DNA of 26,276 nucleotides from CG10-46-32 sp964606465 (GTDB lineage Bacteria; Patescibacteriota; Patescibacteriia; UBA2169), in contig CAZSGI010000003.1 in assembly GCA_964606465.1 (NCBI GenBank), positions 1-26,276 of the forward strand, in the 5' to 3' direction. A model generated the notes under the pieces. That model was not told the DNA's origin and made no database searches. It saw only the letters and a list, made by a program, of their open reading frames with translations. The position numbers and the translations under genes are program-made. The first letter of the stretch is position 1, and each line of letters begins with the position of its first letter. Shown here piece after piece: positions 20,492-26,276 of this stretch.

Positions 20492-22966
20492 ATGCCAAAA
20501 AAGGAAGAGCAGCCCAAACCCAGCGCCGTCGGCACCGTAGTGCCGCAACCCATCGTTGATGAGATGCAGCAATCCTACCTGGACTACGCCATGTCCGTGA
20601 TTGTTTCGCGCGCGCTGCCGGATGTGCGGGACGGCCTGAAGCCCGTGCACCGCAGGATTCTCTACGCCATGTGGACGCTGGGGTTGAAATCCGGCGCGCG
20701 CTTTCGCAAGAGCGCGACCGTCGTGGGCGAGGTGCTCGGCAAGTACCACCCCCACGGCGACGTGGCGGTGTACGACGCCTTGGTGCGCATGGCCCAGGAC
20801 TTTTCCATGCGGCAGCCGCTCGTGCACGGGCAGGGCAACTTCGGCTCCATGGACGGCGATGGCGCCGCGGCCATGCGCTACACCGAGACCAAGCTCGCCA
20901 GAGTCGCAGAAGAGCTCCTCAACGACATTGAGAAAGAAACCGTTGATTTTGCCGACAACTACGACGGCACCCAAAAGGAGCCGACCGTGCTCCCGGCAAA
21001 GCTGCCGAACCTGCTCTTAAACGGAACGCTCGGCATTGCCGTAGGCATGGCAACCAACGTGCCTCCGCACAATCTGGGCGAACTCTGCGACGGCATTGCG
21101 GCGGTGCTCGATCGCCCCGACGTTAACGTAAGCGAGCTTGCCAAAATCGTACGGGGTCCGGACTTCCCAACGGGCGGCATCATCTACAACAGAGATGACA
21201 TCGTGGCTTCCTACGCAACCGGCCGCGGCGGCATTGTGATGCGCGCGGTCACGGACATTGTGGAATCAAAGGGCGGCACGCACGACATCATCATCACCGA
21301 AATTCCGTACCAGGTGAACAAGGCTGACCTGATCGCCAAGATTGCGGAGCTCGTTAAGGATAAAAAGATCGAAGGTATCAAAGATTTGCGCGACGAATCC
21401 GACAAAGAGGGGGTGCGTGTGGTGGTTGAGCTCAAGCGCGACACGTACCCGCAAAAAATCTTAAACCGCCTGTTCAAACTCACGGCGCTGCAGACCACGT
21501 TCCACGTGAATATGCTCGCCCTGGTGGATGGCATCCAGCCCCGCGTGCTGACCTTGAAAAGCATCTTTGAAGAGTTCATCAAGCACCGCAAAACGGTCAT
21601 CCGCCGCAGGACCGAGTTTGATCTGGCGCGCGCAAAGGCGCGGGCGCACATTCTGGAAGGTTTGGTGAAGGCAATCAATGTCATTGATACGGTGATTGCG
21701 TTGATCAAAAAATCCAAAGACCGCGATGGAGCAAAGGCCGGACTCATGAGGACGTTCAGGTTCACGGAACTGCAGGCAAACGCGATTTTGGACATGCGGC
21801 TCGCGCAGCTCGCGAACCTTGAACGAAAAAAACTGGAAGACGAACTCAAAGAGAAACGGGCATGGATCAGGGAGCTGGAGGGCATTCTCGCAAGCCCCAA
21901 AAAAGTCGCCTCCATCATCAAAGACGAGCTCTCAGACCTCAAGGCCCGCTTCGGCGAAGAACGCCGAACCAAGATTGTGGTCGGCGGGGTTGATAAGTTC
22001 TCGCAGGAGGACCTGATCCCGAACGAGGGCACGGTGGTGATGATCACGCGCGACGGTTACATCAAACGCATGGCCCCGGACACGTTCAAGACGCAAGGCC
22101 GCGGCGGCAAGGGTGTGGTGGGGCTCACCACCAAAGAAGAGGACGAGGTGTCCATTTTCTTTACGGGCATGACCCACTCGAACATCCTCTTCTTTACCAC
22201 GCGCGGACGCGTGTTCCAACTCAAGGGCTACGACATCCCGGTTGCCTCCCGGACCGCCAAGGGCTCGTCGCTCGTAAACTTTTTGCAGATTGCGGGAGAA
22301 GAACGCGTGAACGTGGTGCTCTCGCTGGACGACATCAAGGACTCCAAATTCCTGGTGATGGTAACGCGGGACGGCACCATCAAGAAAGTTGACATCAACG
22401 ACTTTAGCCACGTGCGGCGGAGCGGGCTTGTCGCCATCAAGCTCAGAGAGGGCGACTCCTTGCGCTGGGTCAAACCCTCGCGCGGAGACGACAACATCGT
22501 GCTCGTGTCCCAGGCCGGGCAGGCGATTCGGTTCAAAGAAACGGACGTGCGGCCCATGGGCCGCGCCGCCTCCGGCGTGCGCGGCATCCGCCTCAAAAAA
22601 GGCGACCGCGTGGTTGGCATGGACATCTTTGACCCCAAAAAGCAGCGGGATACCACGCTCCTGGTGGTAATGAGCCAGGGATATGGCAAGCAGTCCCCCG
22701 CGAGCGAGTACAAGGTGCAGTCCCGCGGAGGCTCGGGCATCAAAACCGCAAACGTAACCGCAAAAACAGGAGAGGTTGTTGGCGCGCGCATCTTAGACCC
22801 GGGAACCACGAACGAGAAGACCGACGTGCTCGCCATCTCTTCCAAGGGCCAGACCATCCGCCTGCCGCTCAAGTCCATCTCCAAGCTCGGGCGCGCCACG
22901 CAGGGCGTTCGCATCATGCGCTTCAAGCAGCCCGGCGACCGCGTGGCGAACGTGACGCTGGTGTAA
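20492..22966 (+). CDS. gyrA: DNA gyrase subunit A
   Basis: The DNA-cleaving and rejoining subunit of gyrase, 824 residues, which works with GyrB to add negative supercoils. The N-terminal breakage-reunion domain has YLDYAMSVIVSRALPDVRDGLKP's opening, KYHPHGDVAVYD and the catalytic Y130 in AAMRYTETKL. A coiled-coil region lies near 440-490. The C-terminal beta-pinwheel holds the GyrA-box at 535-541, QGRGGKG, where the canonical form is QRRGGKG; the box marks gyrase rather than topoisomerase IV. Position 83 of E. coli GyrA (Ser) is V91 here, while D87 is conserved as D95. gyrB is not in the window. No Shine-Dalgarno site is visible at the start. Confidence 0.96.
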   Translation: MPKKEEQPKPSAVGTVVPQPIVDEMQQSYLDYAMSVIVSRALPDVRDGLKPVHRRILYAMWTLGLKSGARFRKSATVVGEVLGKYHPHGDVAVYDALVRMAQDFSMRQPLVHGQGNFGSMDGDGAAAMRYTETKLARVAEELLNDIEKETVDFADNYDGTQKEPTVLPAKLPNLLLNGTLGIAVGMATNVPPHNLGELCDGIAAVLDRPDVNVSELAKIVRGPDFPTGGIIYNRDDIVASYATGRGGIVMRAVTDIVESKGGTHDIIITEIPYQVNKADLIAKIAELVKDKKIEGIKDLRDESDKEGVRVVVELKRDTYPQKILNRLFKLTALQTTFHVNMLALVDGIQPRVLTLKSIFEEFIKHRKTVIRRRTEFDLARAKARAHILEGLVKAINVIDTVIALIKKSKDRDGAKAGLMRTFRFTELQANAILDMRLAQLANLERKKLEDELKEKRAWIRELEGILASPKKVASIIKDELSDLKARFGEERRTKIVVGGVDKFSQEDLIPNEGTVVMITRDGYIKRMAPDTFKTQGRGGKGVVGLTTKEEDEVSIFFTGMTHSNILFFTTRGRVFQLKGYDIPVASRTAKGSSLVNFLQIAGEERVNVVLSLDDIKDSKFLVMVTRDGTIKKVDINDFSHVRRSGLVAIKLREGDSLRWVKPSRGDDNIVLVSQAGQAIRFKETDVRPMGRAASGVRGIRLKKGDRVVGMDIFDPKKQRDTTLLVVMSQGYGKQSPASEYKVQSRGGSGIKTANVTAKTGEVVGARILDPGTTNEKTDVLAISSKGQTIRLPLKSISKLGRATQGVRIMRFKQPGDRVANVTLV

Positions 22967-23014
22967 GGAGCGTACACGTGATACGCTGTATCTGCCACTT
23001 ATTTTGCAACCACT

Positions 23015-23158
23015 ATGTCCACCAAACGAACCTACCAGCCAAAAAAGAAAAAGCGCAGCCGGGTGCACGGGTTCCGGAAACGCAGCGCGACTCCCGGCGG
23101 CCGCAACGTGCTGAAAAGACGGAGGGCAAAAGGCAGAAAGCGATTGACCCCGGCGTAA
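23015..23158 (+). CDS. rpmH: 50S ribosomal protein L34
   Basis: A 47-residue, very basic ribosomal protein. The frame reads MSTKRTYQPKKKKRSRVHG and then FRKRSATPGGRNVLKRRR, the L34 signature, ending KGRKRLTPA. L34 is normally about 44-47 residues, so it is complete. It starts 48 bp after the gyrA stop; in that gap a small hairpin (AGCGTA 22969-22974 with TACGCT 22982-22987) is visible but no promoter. The rpmH-rnpA-yidD-yidC order is one of the most conserved in bacteria. Confidence 0.95.
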   Translation: MSTKRTYQPKKKKRSRVHGFRKRSATPGGRNVLKRRRAKGRKRLTPA

Positions 23159-23163
23159 CCTGT

Positions 23164-23505
23164 ATGCTCCACGCGGCCAACCGCCTTACCAAACGGTCTG
23201 ACATTCAGGCCGTCCACGCGCGCGGCAGATCTTTTTTTGTTGGCAACCTCGGCGTGCGGCTCGCCAAAAACAACCTGAAGACCTCTCGCTTTACGGTGAT
23301 TGTTTCGCTCAAGATTTCCAAAAAAGCGGTTGAACGAAACAGGCTCAAGCGCCGGTTGCGGGAAATCGTCCGCAGAGACATCCTACCCAAGGTCAATCCG
23401 GGATTTGACGGAATTATCCTCACCAAAAAACCGCTGCTTGACCTCTCGTTCGGCGAGCTGCGCGAACTCGTCATCAAACTATTCAAAAAAACACGCCTCA
23501 CATGA
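23164..23505 (+). CDS. rnpA: Ribonuclease P protein component
   Basis: The protein subunit of RNase P, which helps the catalytic RNA remove 5' leaders from pre-tRNAs. 113 residues, normal length. It begins MLHAANRLTKRSDIQAVHARG and holds the RNR motif in AVERNRLKRRLREIVR (residues 58-60), which contacts the RNA. The open frame extends upstream to 22978, through rpmH, but the ATG at 23164, five bases after the rpmH stop, gives the canonical start. It is translationally coupled to yidD by an ATGA overlap. The RNase P RNA gene is not seen in the window. Confidence 0.93.
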   Translation: MLHAANRLTKRSDIQAVHARGRSFFVGNLGVRLAKNNLKTSRFTVIVSLKISKKAVERNRLKRRLREIVRRDILPKVNPGFDGIILTKKPLLDLSFGELRELVIKLFKKTRLT

Positions 23506-23741
23506 AACGTGCAGCACTCTCCATCATCGCGCTCTACCAAAAAACCCTGTCCCCGGACCACGGTTTGCTCCGGGGATTTTTCCCGTACGGCGCGTGCAAG
23601 TACCAACCGACCTGCTCGCAGTACACCTATGACGCCATCAGCGTGTTTGGTATACTAAAAGGGGGTACGCTCGGAGCCAGGCGCATCCTGCGCTGCCACC
23701 CGTGGGCCGCTGGGGGGTATGATCCCGTAGATTCCGTATGA
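23502..23741 (+). CDS. yidD: Membrane protein insertion efficiency factor YidD
   Basis: A 79-residue member of the YidD family, a small membrane-associated protein that assists insertion with YidC. The hallmark pattern is present: IALYQKTLSPDHGLL, then CKYQPTCSQYTYDAI with its cysteine cluster, and ILRCHPWAAGGYDPV. It overlaps rnpA and yidC by ATGA at both ends. Two features lie inside its reading frame: a terminator-like hairpin near the start and a candidate promoter near the end. Confidence 0.95.
   Translation: MKRAALSIIALYQKTLSPDHGLLRGFFPYGACKYQPTCSQYTYDAISVFGILKGGTLGARRILRCHPWAAGGYDPVDSV
23551..23581 (+). terminator. Terminator-like hairpin inside yidD
   Basis: CCCCGGA (23551-23557) and TCCGGGG (23569-23575) pair perfectly over 7 bp around an 11-nt loop, followed by A and five T (23577-23581). 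It could attenuate transcription between rpmH-rnpA and yidC. The U-run is short, so readthrough is likely. Confidence 0.45.
23648..23656 (+). promoter_or_regulatory. Candidate internal promoter for yidC
   Basis: TGG-TATACT forms an extended -10 box inside yidD, with T-rich sequence just before it. A start near 23663 leaves a leader of about 75 nt to the yidC ATG at 23738. It lies downstream of the yidD hairpin. Confidence 0.4.
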
Positions 23742-24472
23742 ACCCGTTCGTCATCCTGTTCTACCAACCGATTTTAAACCTGCTCATCTGGCTCCACAAC
23801 GCCATTCCGGGCGACGATTTCGGGTGGGCCATCATTGCGCTCACGGTGCTTATAAAAATCATCCTGCTTCCCCTGTCCGCGCGCGCGCTGCACTCGCAAA
23901 AGGCGCTGCAGGATCTGCAGCCGAAAGTTGACGAGCTGCGCAAAAAATACAAAGACGACCGGCAGCAGCAGGGTCGAGAGCTCATGCGGCTCTACCGGGA
24001 GGAGAGGGTCAGCCCCTTCTCCTCGTGCCTGCCGCTCCTGATTCAGCTGCCGTTCTTGCTCGCCATCTACCAGGTGCTCAGCGACGAAGTTGCTTCCGGG
24101 AGCCTGGACCGGCTGTACCCGTTTGTTGCCTCTCCTCCCGCTCTTGACACCATGTTCCTCGGCACCATTGACTTGGAAAGCCCGAGTATCGCCGTCGCGC
24201 TCGTCGCGGGCGTCCTGCAGTTTTTGCAAACCAAGATGCTCGTGCACCGTCGGCAGCCCGCGGTGCCCGGCGCTGCCGACGAGAGCATCACCAGTATGAT
24301 GAACAAGCAGATGCTGTACATCGCGCCGATCATCACCGTGGTGTTCGGCGCCACGCTACCGAGCGGGCTCACCCTCTACTGGACCGTCAACACGCTCGCC
24401 ACGCTCATCCAACAGGTAATCGTCTTACAAAGGCACGCTACCCCTCCCCCGCCGCTCTCTTCCGCGGCGTAA
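23738..24472 (+). CDS. yidC: YidC/Oxa1-family membrane insertase
   Basis: A 244-residue insertase of the Oxa1/YidC/Alb3 family that inserts proteins into the inner membrane with or without Sec. It has the short architecture of Gram-positive-type YidC without the large periplasmic domain of E. coli. The order is a first helix (about 5-20), the strand-helix ALTVLIKIILLPLS, a charged cytosolic hairpin (QPKVDELRKKYKDD), FSSCLPLLIQLPFLLAIYQ and the C-terminal helices with LPSGLTLYWTVNTL. K40 sits where many YidC proteins have the groove arginine. There is no lipoprotein signal cysteine. It overlaps yidD by ATGA and is followed five bases later by the PRC-barrel gene. Confidence 0.93.
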   Translation: MNPFVILFYQPILNLLIWLHNAIPGDDFGWAIIALTVLIKIILLPLSARALHSQKALQDLQPKVDELRKKYKDDRQQQGRELMRLYREERVSPFSSCLPLLIQLPFLLAIYQVLSDEVASGSLDRLYPFVASPPALDTMFLGTIDLESPSIAVALVAGVLQFLQTKMLVHRRQPAVPGAADESITSMMNKQMLYIAPIITVVFGATLPSGLTLYWTVNTLATLIQQVIVLQRHATPPPPLSSAA

Positions 24473-24477
24473 CCTGT

Positions 24478-24786
24478 ATGCTCCTCTCTATCCGCGACAT
24501 CCTCAATCTTCCCGTAGAAACGCAATCCGGGCAACACCTCGGAAAGGTGGAAGGCGTGGTGGTTGAAACTGAAACCCAGCGCCTGTACCAATACCAGGTC
24601 AGGCGCGGGAGCATCTCCCGCCTGTTCGGCAAGGCAGAGCTCTTGATCCACCGCGACCAGGTCATTTCAATTACCAGAAGTAGGGTGGTTGTGGAAGACG
24701 GCGCGTACCGCGAAGCCGAGCGCGCGGGAGCGGTGATAAAAAAACAAACCCCGGCCCTGGACCGGGGGGTGGTAACGCACGAGTAG
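24478..24786 (+). CDS. PRC-barrel domain protein
   Basis: A 102-residue protein whose first 75 residues match the PRC-barrel fold: a beta-rich pattern LLSIRDILNLPVETQSGQHL, KVEGVVVETETQRL, YQVRRG and LLIHRDQVISI. Related domains occur in RimM and in small proteins such as YlmC/YmxH. The C-terminal 25 residues are charged and unassigned. It begins five bases after the yidC stop at a junction identical to that before rnpA, so it is likely the last gene of the rpmH-yidC unit. The role is unknown; a membrane- or ribosome-associated function is suggested only by the neighbours. Confidence 0.85.
   Translation: MLLSIRDILNLPVETQSGQHLGKVEGVVVETETQRLYQYQVRRGSISRLFGKAELLIHRDQVISITRSRVVVEDGAYREAERAGAVIKKQTPALDRGVVTHE
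24738..24767 (-). terminator. Minus-strand terminator inside the PRC-barrel gene
   Basis: Read leftward, CCCCGG (24767-24762) pairs with CCGGGG (24754-24749) around a 7-nt loop. It is followed by TTTG and then seven T (24744-24738). It sits just past the end of the minus-strand bactofilin/DAGK-like unit and overlaps the 3' end of the convergent plus-strand gene. Confidence 0.65.
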
Positions 24787-24800
24787 GCCGTAGCGCTCCC

Positions 24801-25607
24801 CTACCGCCCCGCGGAGCGCGCCGGGTGCACAACCACTTCCAGCTCACCGGTAACCACCTCTACGTCTACGGGGGAGGTGAGCTGCTTTTCGGTGTCCGCG
24901 AAAACAGAGACTACTTTTGAAGCGCCTTTGATGGTGATTCTTTTTATGGGGAAAAAGCTCTCCGGCTGGTACTGCCCGCCATCCGGGCTGCCGCGGAGCC
25001 GGTCCCACAGTGAGCGCACCGGGCGGTACGCGATGACGGCCTCGAGTATGCCGTCGTCCGGGGTAAACTTTTTCGAAGGTGCGCCCTGCGCGCTCGTGCG
25101 GTAAATGTCGCAGTTGCAGACGCTGATGTGGTGATCCTGGCGCAAGGAGCTGACGGTGTACGAACGGAACCGCAGGGCGCTCTTTTTGGGAAATACGGCG
25201 GCGGTGACAAAGTAGTGGCGCTGGTTTAAAAGCCCGAGATCAAACCTCCGCGTCTGGTGAGCCGCGAGCACGGCGGGCGCTTCTGACGGGTTTTGGATGC
25301 CGAGCAGGCGCGCCACCTCTCCAGGCTCGCCAACCGGAATCACGCAAAAAATAAATGAAAAGTGCTCTTTTTGCTTCAGGGCGAGTGCGTGGTTCAATAG
25401 GCGGCTCGCGGTGGCATCATTTCCAACCGCAACCAAGGTCTTGATGCCGCTCGAGATGCAGTCGCGAATGCTCCCCCCGAGATCAGAAAGCCGGGAGAGC
25501 CGCACCTTTCTCCCAGAAACTCCCTGCTCCGTTAAGAGCAAATCCAGCCTATCGAGTGTCCGGCGGTATTTATCATACACCCAATCATCAATGAAGTACG
25601 CATACAT
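24801..25607 (-). CDS. Diacylglycerol kinase-like catalytic-domain protein
   Basis: A 268-residue protein of the diacylglycerol/lipid kinase family, which shares the NAD-kinase-like fold. TLVAVGNDATASRLLNHAL (about 58-75) corresponds to the nucleotide-binding GGDGT motif, here VGNDAT at 61-66. The following IPVGEPGEVARLLGI (90-104) matches the GTGNDFAR-like segment. The remaining beta-rich C-terminal part resembles the second lobe of the family, including VVSVFADTEKQLTSPVDVEV near the end. Both motifs are degenerate, so activity and substrate are uncertain. It is four bases from bactofilin and is probably cotranscribed with it, with a terminator at 24738-24767. Confidence 0.72.
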   Translation of the reverse strand: MYAYFIDDWVYDKYRRTLDRLDLLLTEQGVSGRKVRLSRLSDLGGSIRDCISSGIKTLVAVGNDATASRLLNHALALKQKEHFSFIFCVIPVGEPGEVARLLGIQNPSEAPAVLAAHQTRRFDLGLLNQRHYFVTAAVFPKKSALRFRSYTVSSLRQDHHISVCNCDIYRTSAQGAPSKKFTPDDGILEAVIAYRPVRSLWDRLRGSPDGGQYQPESFFPIKRITIKGASKVVSVFADTEKQLTSPVDVEVVTGELEVVVHPARSAGR

Positions 25608-25610
25608 ACC

Positions 25611-26045
25611 TTAGGTTTCTTTTTTTGGTTTTTGCACTATTGCCGGCTCGCTCGAGGACTCAACCTCAATTGCCGAAACTGAACAGTGGCCATGCAGCAC
25701 GGCGCCCGGCTCAATGGAGAGTATCTTGGTGATGATGTCGCCCGCGATTTTGGCGCTCGTGCCGAGCTGGAGGCTGTCTTTCGTGGTCACGTTCCCCGAG
25801 ATTTCGCCGTATACAACTGCGTTCGCGGCCTCCACATTTGCTTTAATCTTAGCCATTTTTTCGACTTTAAGGTTACCCTTAGTCTTCAGGCTCCCGTTTA
25901 CGATTCCTTGAACCAACACATCACCCTCGCTCTTAAAGTCACCCTCCACCTTGACGCTTGATCCAATGACGGTTTCAGCTTCCCCCTCTTTCATCTCAAA
26001 TCCTTTTTGTTTTTCTCCCCTGTCTTTTCCATTGAACATTGCCAT
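25611..26045 (-). CDS. Bactofilin family protein (DUF583)
   Basis: A 144-residue polymer-forming cytoskeletal protein. Bactofilins build membrane-associated filaments of stacked beta-helices, often linked to cell-shape and wall enzymes. The beta-helix (about 23-125) shows short hydrophobic repeats: VIGSSVKVEGDFKSEGDVLV, GSLKTKGNLKVEKMAKI, ANVEAANAVVYGEISGNV and KIAGDIITK. Flexible termini (MAMFNGKDRGEKQKG and a Pro/Lys-rich tail) flank it, as usual. A second ATG two codons in (26039) is also possible. Its promoter candidate lies at 26080-26108. The PBP in this window is a possible wall-synthesis partner, but there is no direct linkage. Confidence 0.93.
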   Translation of the reverse strand: MAMFNGKDRGEKQKGFEMKEGEAETVIGSSVKVEGDFKSEGDVLVQGIVNGSLKTKGNLKVEKMAKIKANVEAANAVVYGEISGNVTTKDSLQLGTSAKIAGDIITKILSIEPGAVLHGHCSVSAIEVESSSEPAIVQKPKKET

Positions 26046-26079
26046 AGTGTTCGCTATTTAATTATCAAGTGATTAGTAT

Positions 26080-26108
26080 AGTATACTAGAATAGACGTTT
26101 GGAGTAAA
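26080..26108 (-). promoter_or_regulatory. Candidate bactofilin promoter
   Basis: On the minus strand TTTACT (26108-26103), a 17-nt spacer and TATACT (26085-26080). A second overlapping TATACT lies at 26080-26075. The leader to the ATG would be about 28 nt. Confidence 0.6.
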
Positions 26109-26114
26109 TTTCCA

Positions 26115-26142
26115 TTGTAAAAACATTTTTTTGCGCTATACT
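26115..26142 (+). promoter_or_regulatory. Candidate promoter for tRNA-Ala
   Basis: TTGTAA at 26115-26120, a 16-nt spacer and TATACT at 26137-26142. The transcript would have a leader of about 70 nt before the tRNA at 26222. It faces away from the bactofilin promoter. The rest of 26143-26221 is AT-rich with no gene visible. Confidence 0.5.
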
Positions 26143-26221
26143 TAGCCTACCCCCGCTTAGCTGATTTGTTATAAAATTGGCTAACATTAGCAAAAATTTA
26201 ACAAATGGCCTTCAATGATAC

Positions 26222-26276
26222 GGGCCCGTAGCTCAGCTGGCTAGAGCGTTAGTATGGCATACTAAAGGTCGCGGGT
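26222..26276 (+). tRNA. tRNA-Ala (GGC anticodon), 3' end beyond window
   Basis: The acceptor strand GGGCCCG (26222-26228), T8-A9, D stem GCTC/GAGC (26231-26234 and 26244-26247), anticodon stem TTAGT/ACTAA (26249-26253 and 26261-26265) and 7-nt loop with anticodon GGC at 26256-26258 all fold normally. The T arm starts at about 26271 and is cut by the window edge, so the G3:U70 alanine identity pair cannot be checked. Confidence 0.93.

Larger units (their letters stand above)
23151..24484 (+). repeat. Exact 20-bp repeat at two stop/start junctions
   Basis: Positions 23151-23170 (rpmH stop to rnpA start) and 24465-24484 (yidC stop to PRC-barrel gene start) are identical over 20 bp. Each contains the upstream TAA, the spacer CCTGT and the downstream ATGCTCC. 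Coding sequence on either side is unrelated. Confidence 0.85.

Noticed and set aside
21211..22047. 278-residue minus-strand open frame inside gyrA
   Set aside because: Serine-rich shadow of the well-conserved gyrA reading frame.
1..26276. CRISPR array, IS element, prophage or toxin-antitoxin system
   Set aside because: No regularly spaced repeats, transposase or integrase motifs, phage genes or small paired toxin/antitoxin genes were seen.

Overview
The window looks like a chromosomal segment of a Patescibacteria (Candidate Phyla Radiation) bacterium, most likely from the Parcubacteria side. This is inferred from gene content and compactness, not from a marker-gene tree. Supporting signs are a tandem pair of small VirB2/TrbC-like two-helix proteins, a short YebC, a four-domain S1, a bactofilin, tiny intergenic gaps with several ATGA stop/start overlaps, few Shine-Dalgarno sites and candidate leaderless promoters. 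TGA acts as an ordinary stop (for example in the ATGA overlaps), so this is not a lineage that reads UGA as glycine. No stretch over 300 bases lacks a gene, and no CRISPR array, IS element or prophage is visible.

Layout. (1) 1-1126: two tandem secreted/membrane VirB2-like proteins, the second with a cysteine-rich tail, closed by a terminator. (2) 1116-7945, plus strand: one tight run of yebC, ruvC, glgA-like GT5, an APH-fold kinase, two GT4 glycosyltransferases and a GalT-like nucleotidyltransferase. It joins DNA/translation housekeeping to glycan synthesis. (3) 7947-9322: tyrS on the minus strand, bracketed by two complex inverted-repeat elements. (4) 9367-13293, plus: an unrecognised protein with a possible PD-(D/E)XK-like core, then a class A penicillin-binding protein with Ig-like C-terminal domains. 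(5) 13297-18834, minus: in transcription order rpsA, ftsH, a polytopic membrane protein, dnaN and dciA (DUF721). (6) 18999-23158, plus: an unknown basic protein, a metallo-beta-lactamase-fold protein that has lost most metal ligands, a single-TM protein, gyrA and rpmH. (7) 23164-24786, plus: rnpA, yidD, yidC and a PRC-barrel protein. (8) 24801-26045, minus: bactofilin then a diacylglycerol-kinase-like protein. (9) A tRNA-Ala(GGC) cut by the window edge.

How the genes work together. rpmH-rnpA-yidD-yidC, gyrA, dnaN and dciA usually lie near the bacterial replication origin, yet dnaA, recF and gyrB are absent here and no convincing DnaA-box cluster is visible, so this may be a rearranged origin-proximal region. 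The most striking regulatory structure is at 18938-18990: two divergent promoters (rpsA leftward, an unknown gene rightward) appear to share one self-complementary TTGCAA as their -35 box. Other points of interest are a possible regulatory leader on rpsA, terminator-like hairpins inside the yidD and PRC-barrel coding regions, and an exact 20-bp repeat at two gene junctions of the rnpA-yidC cluster.
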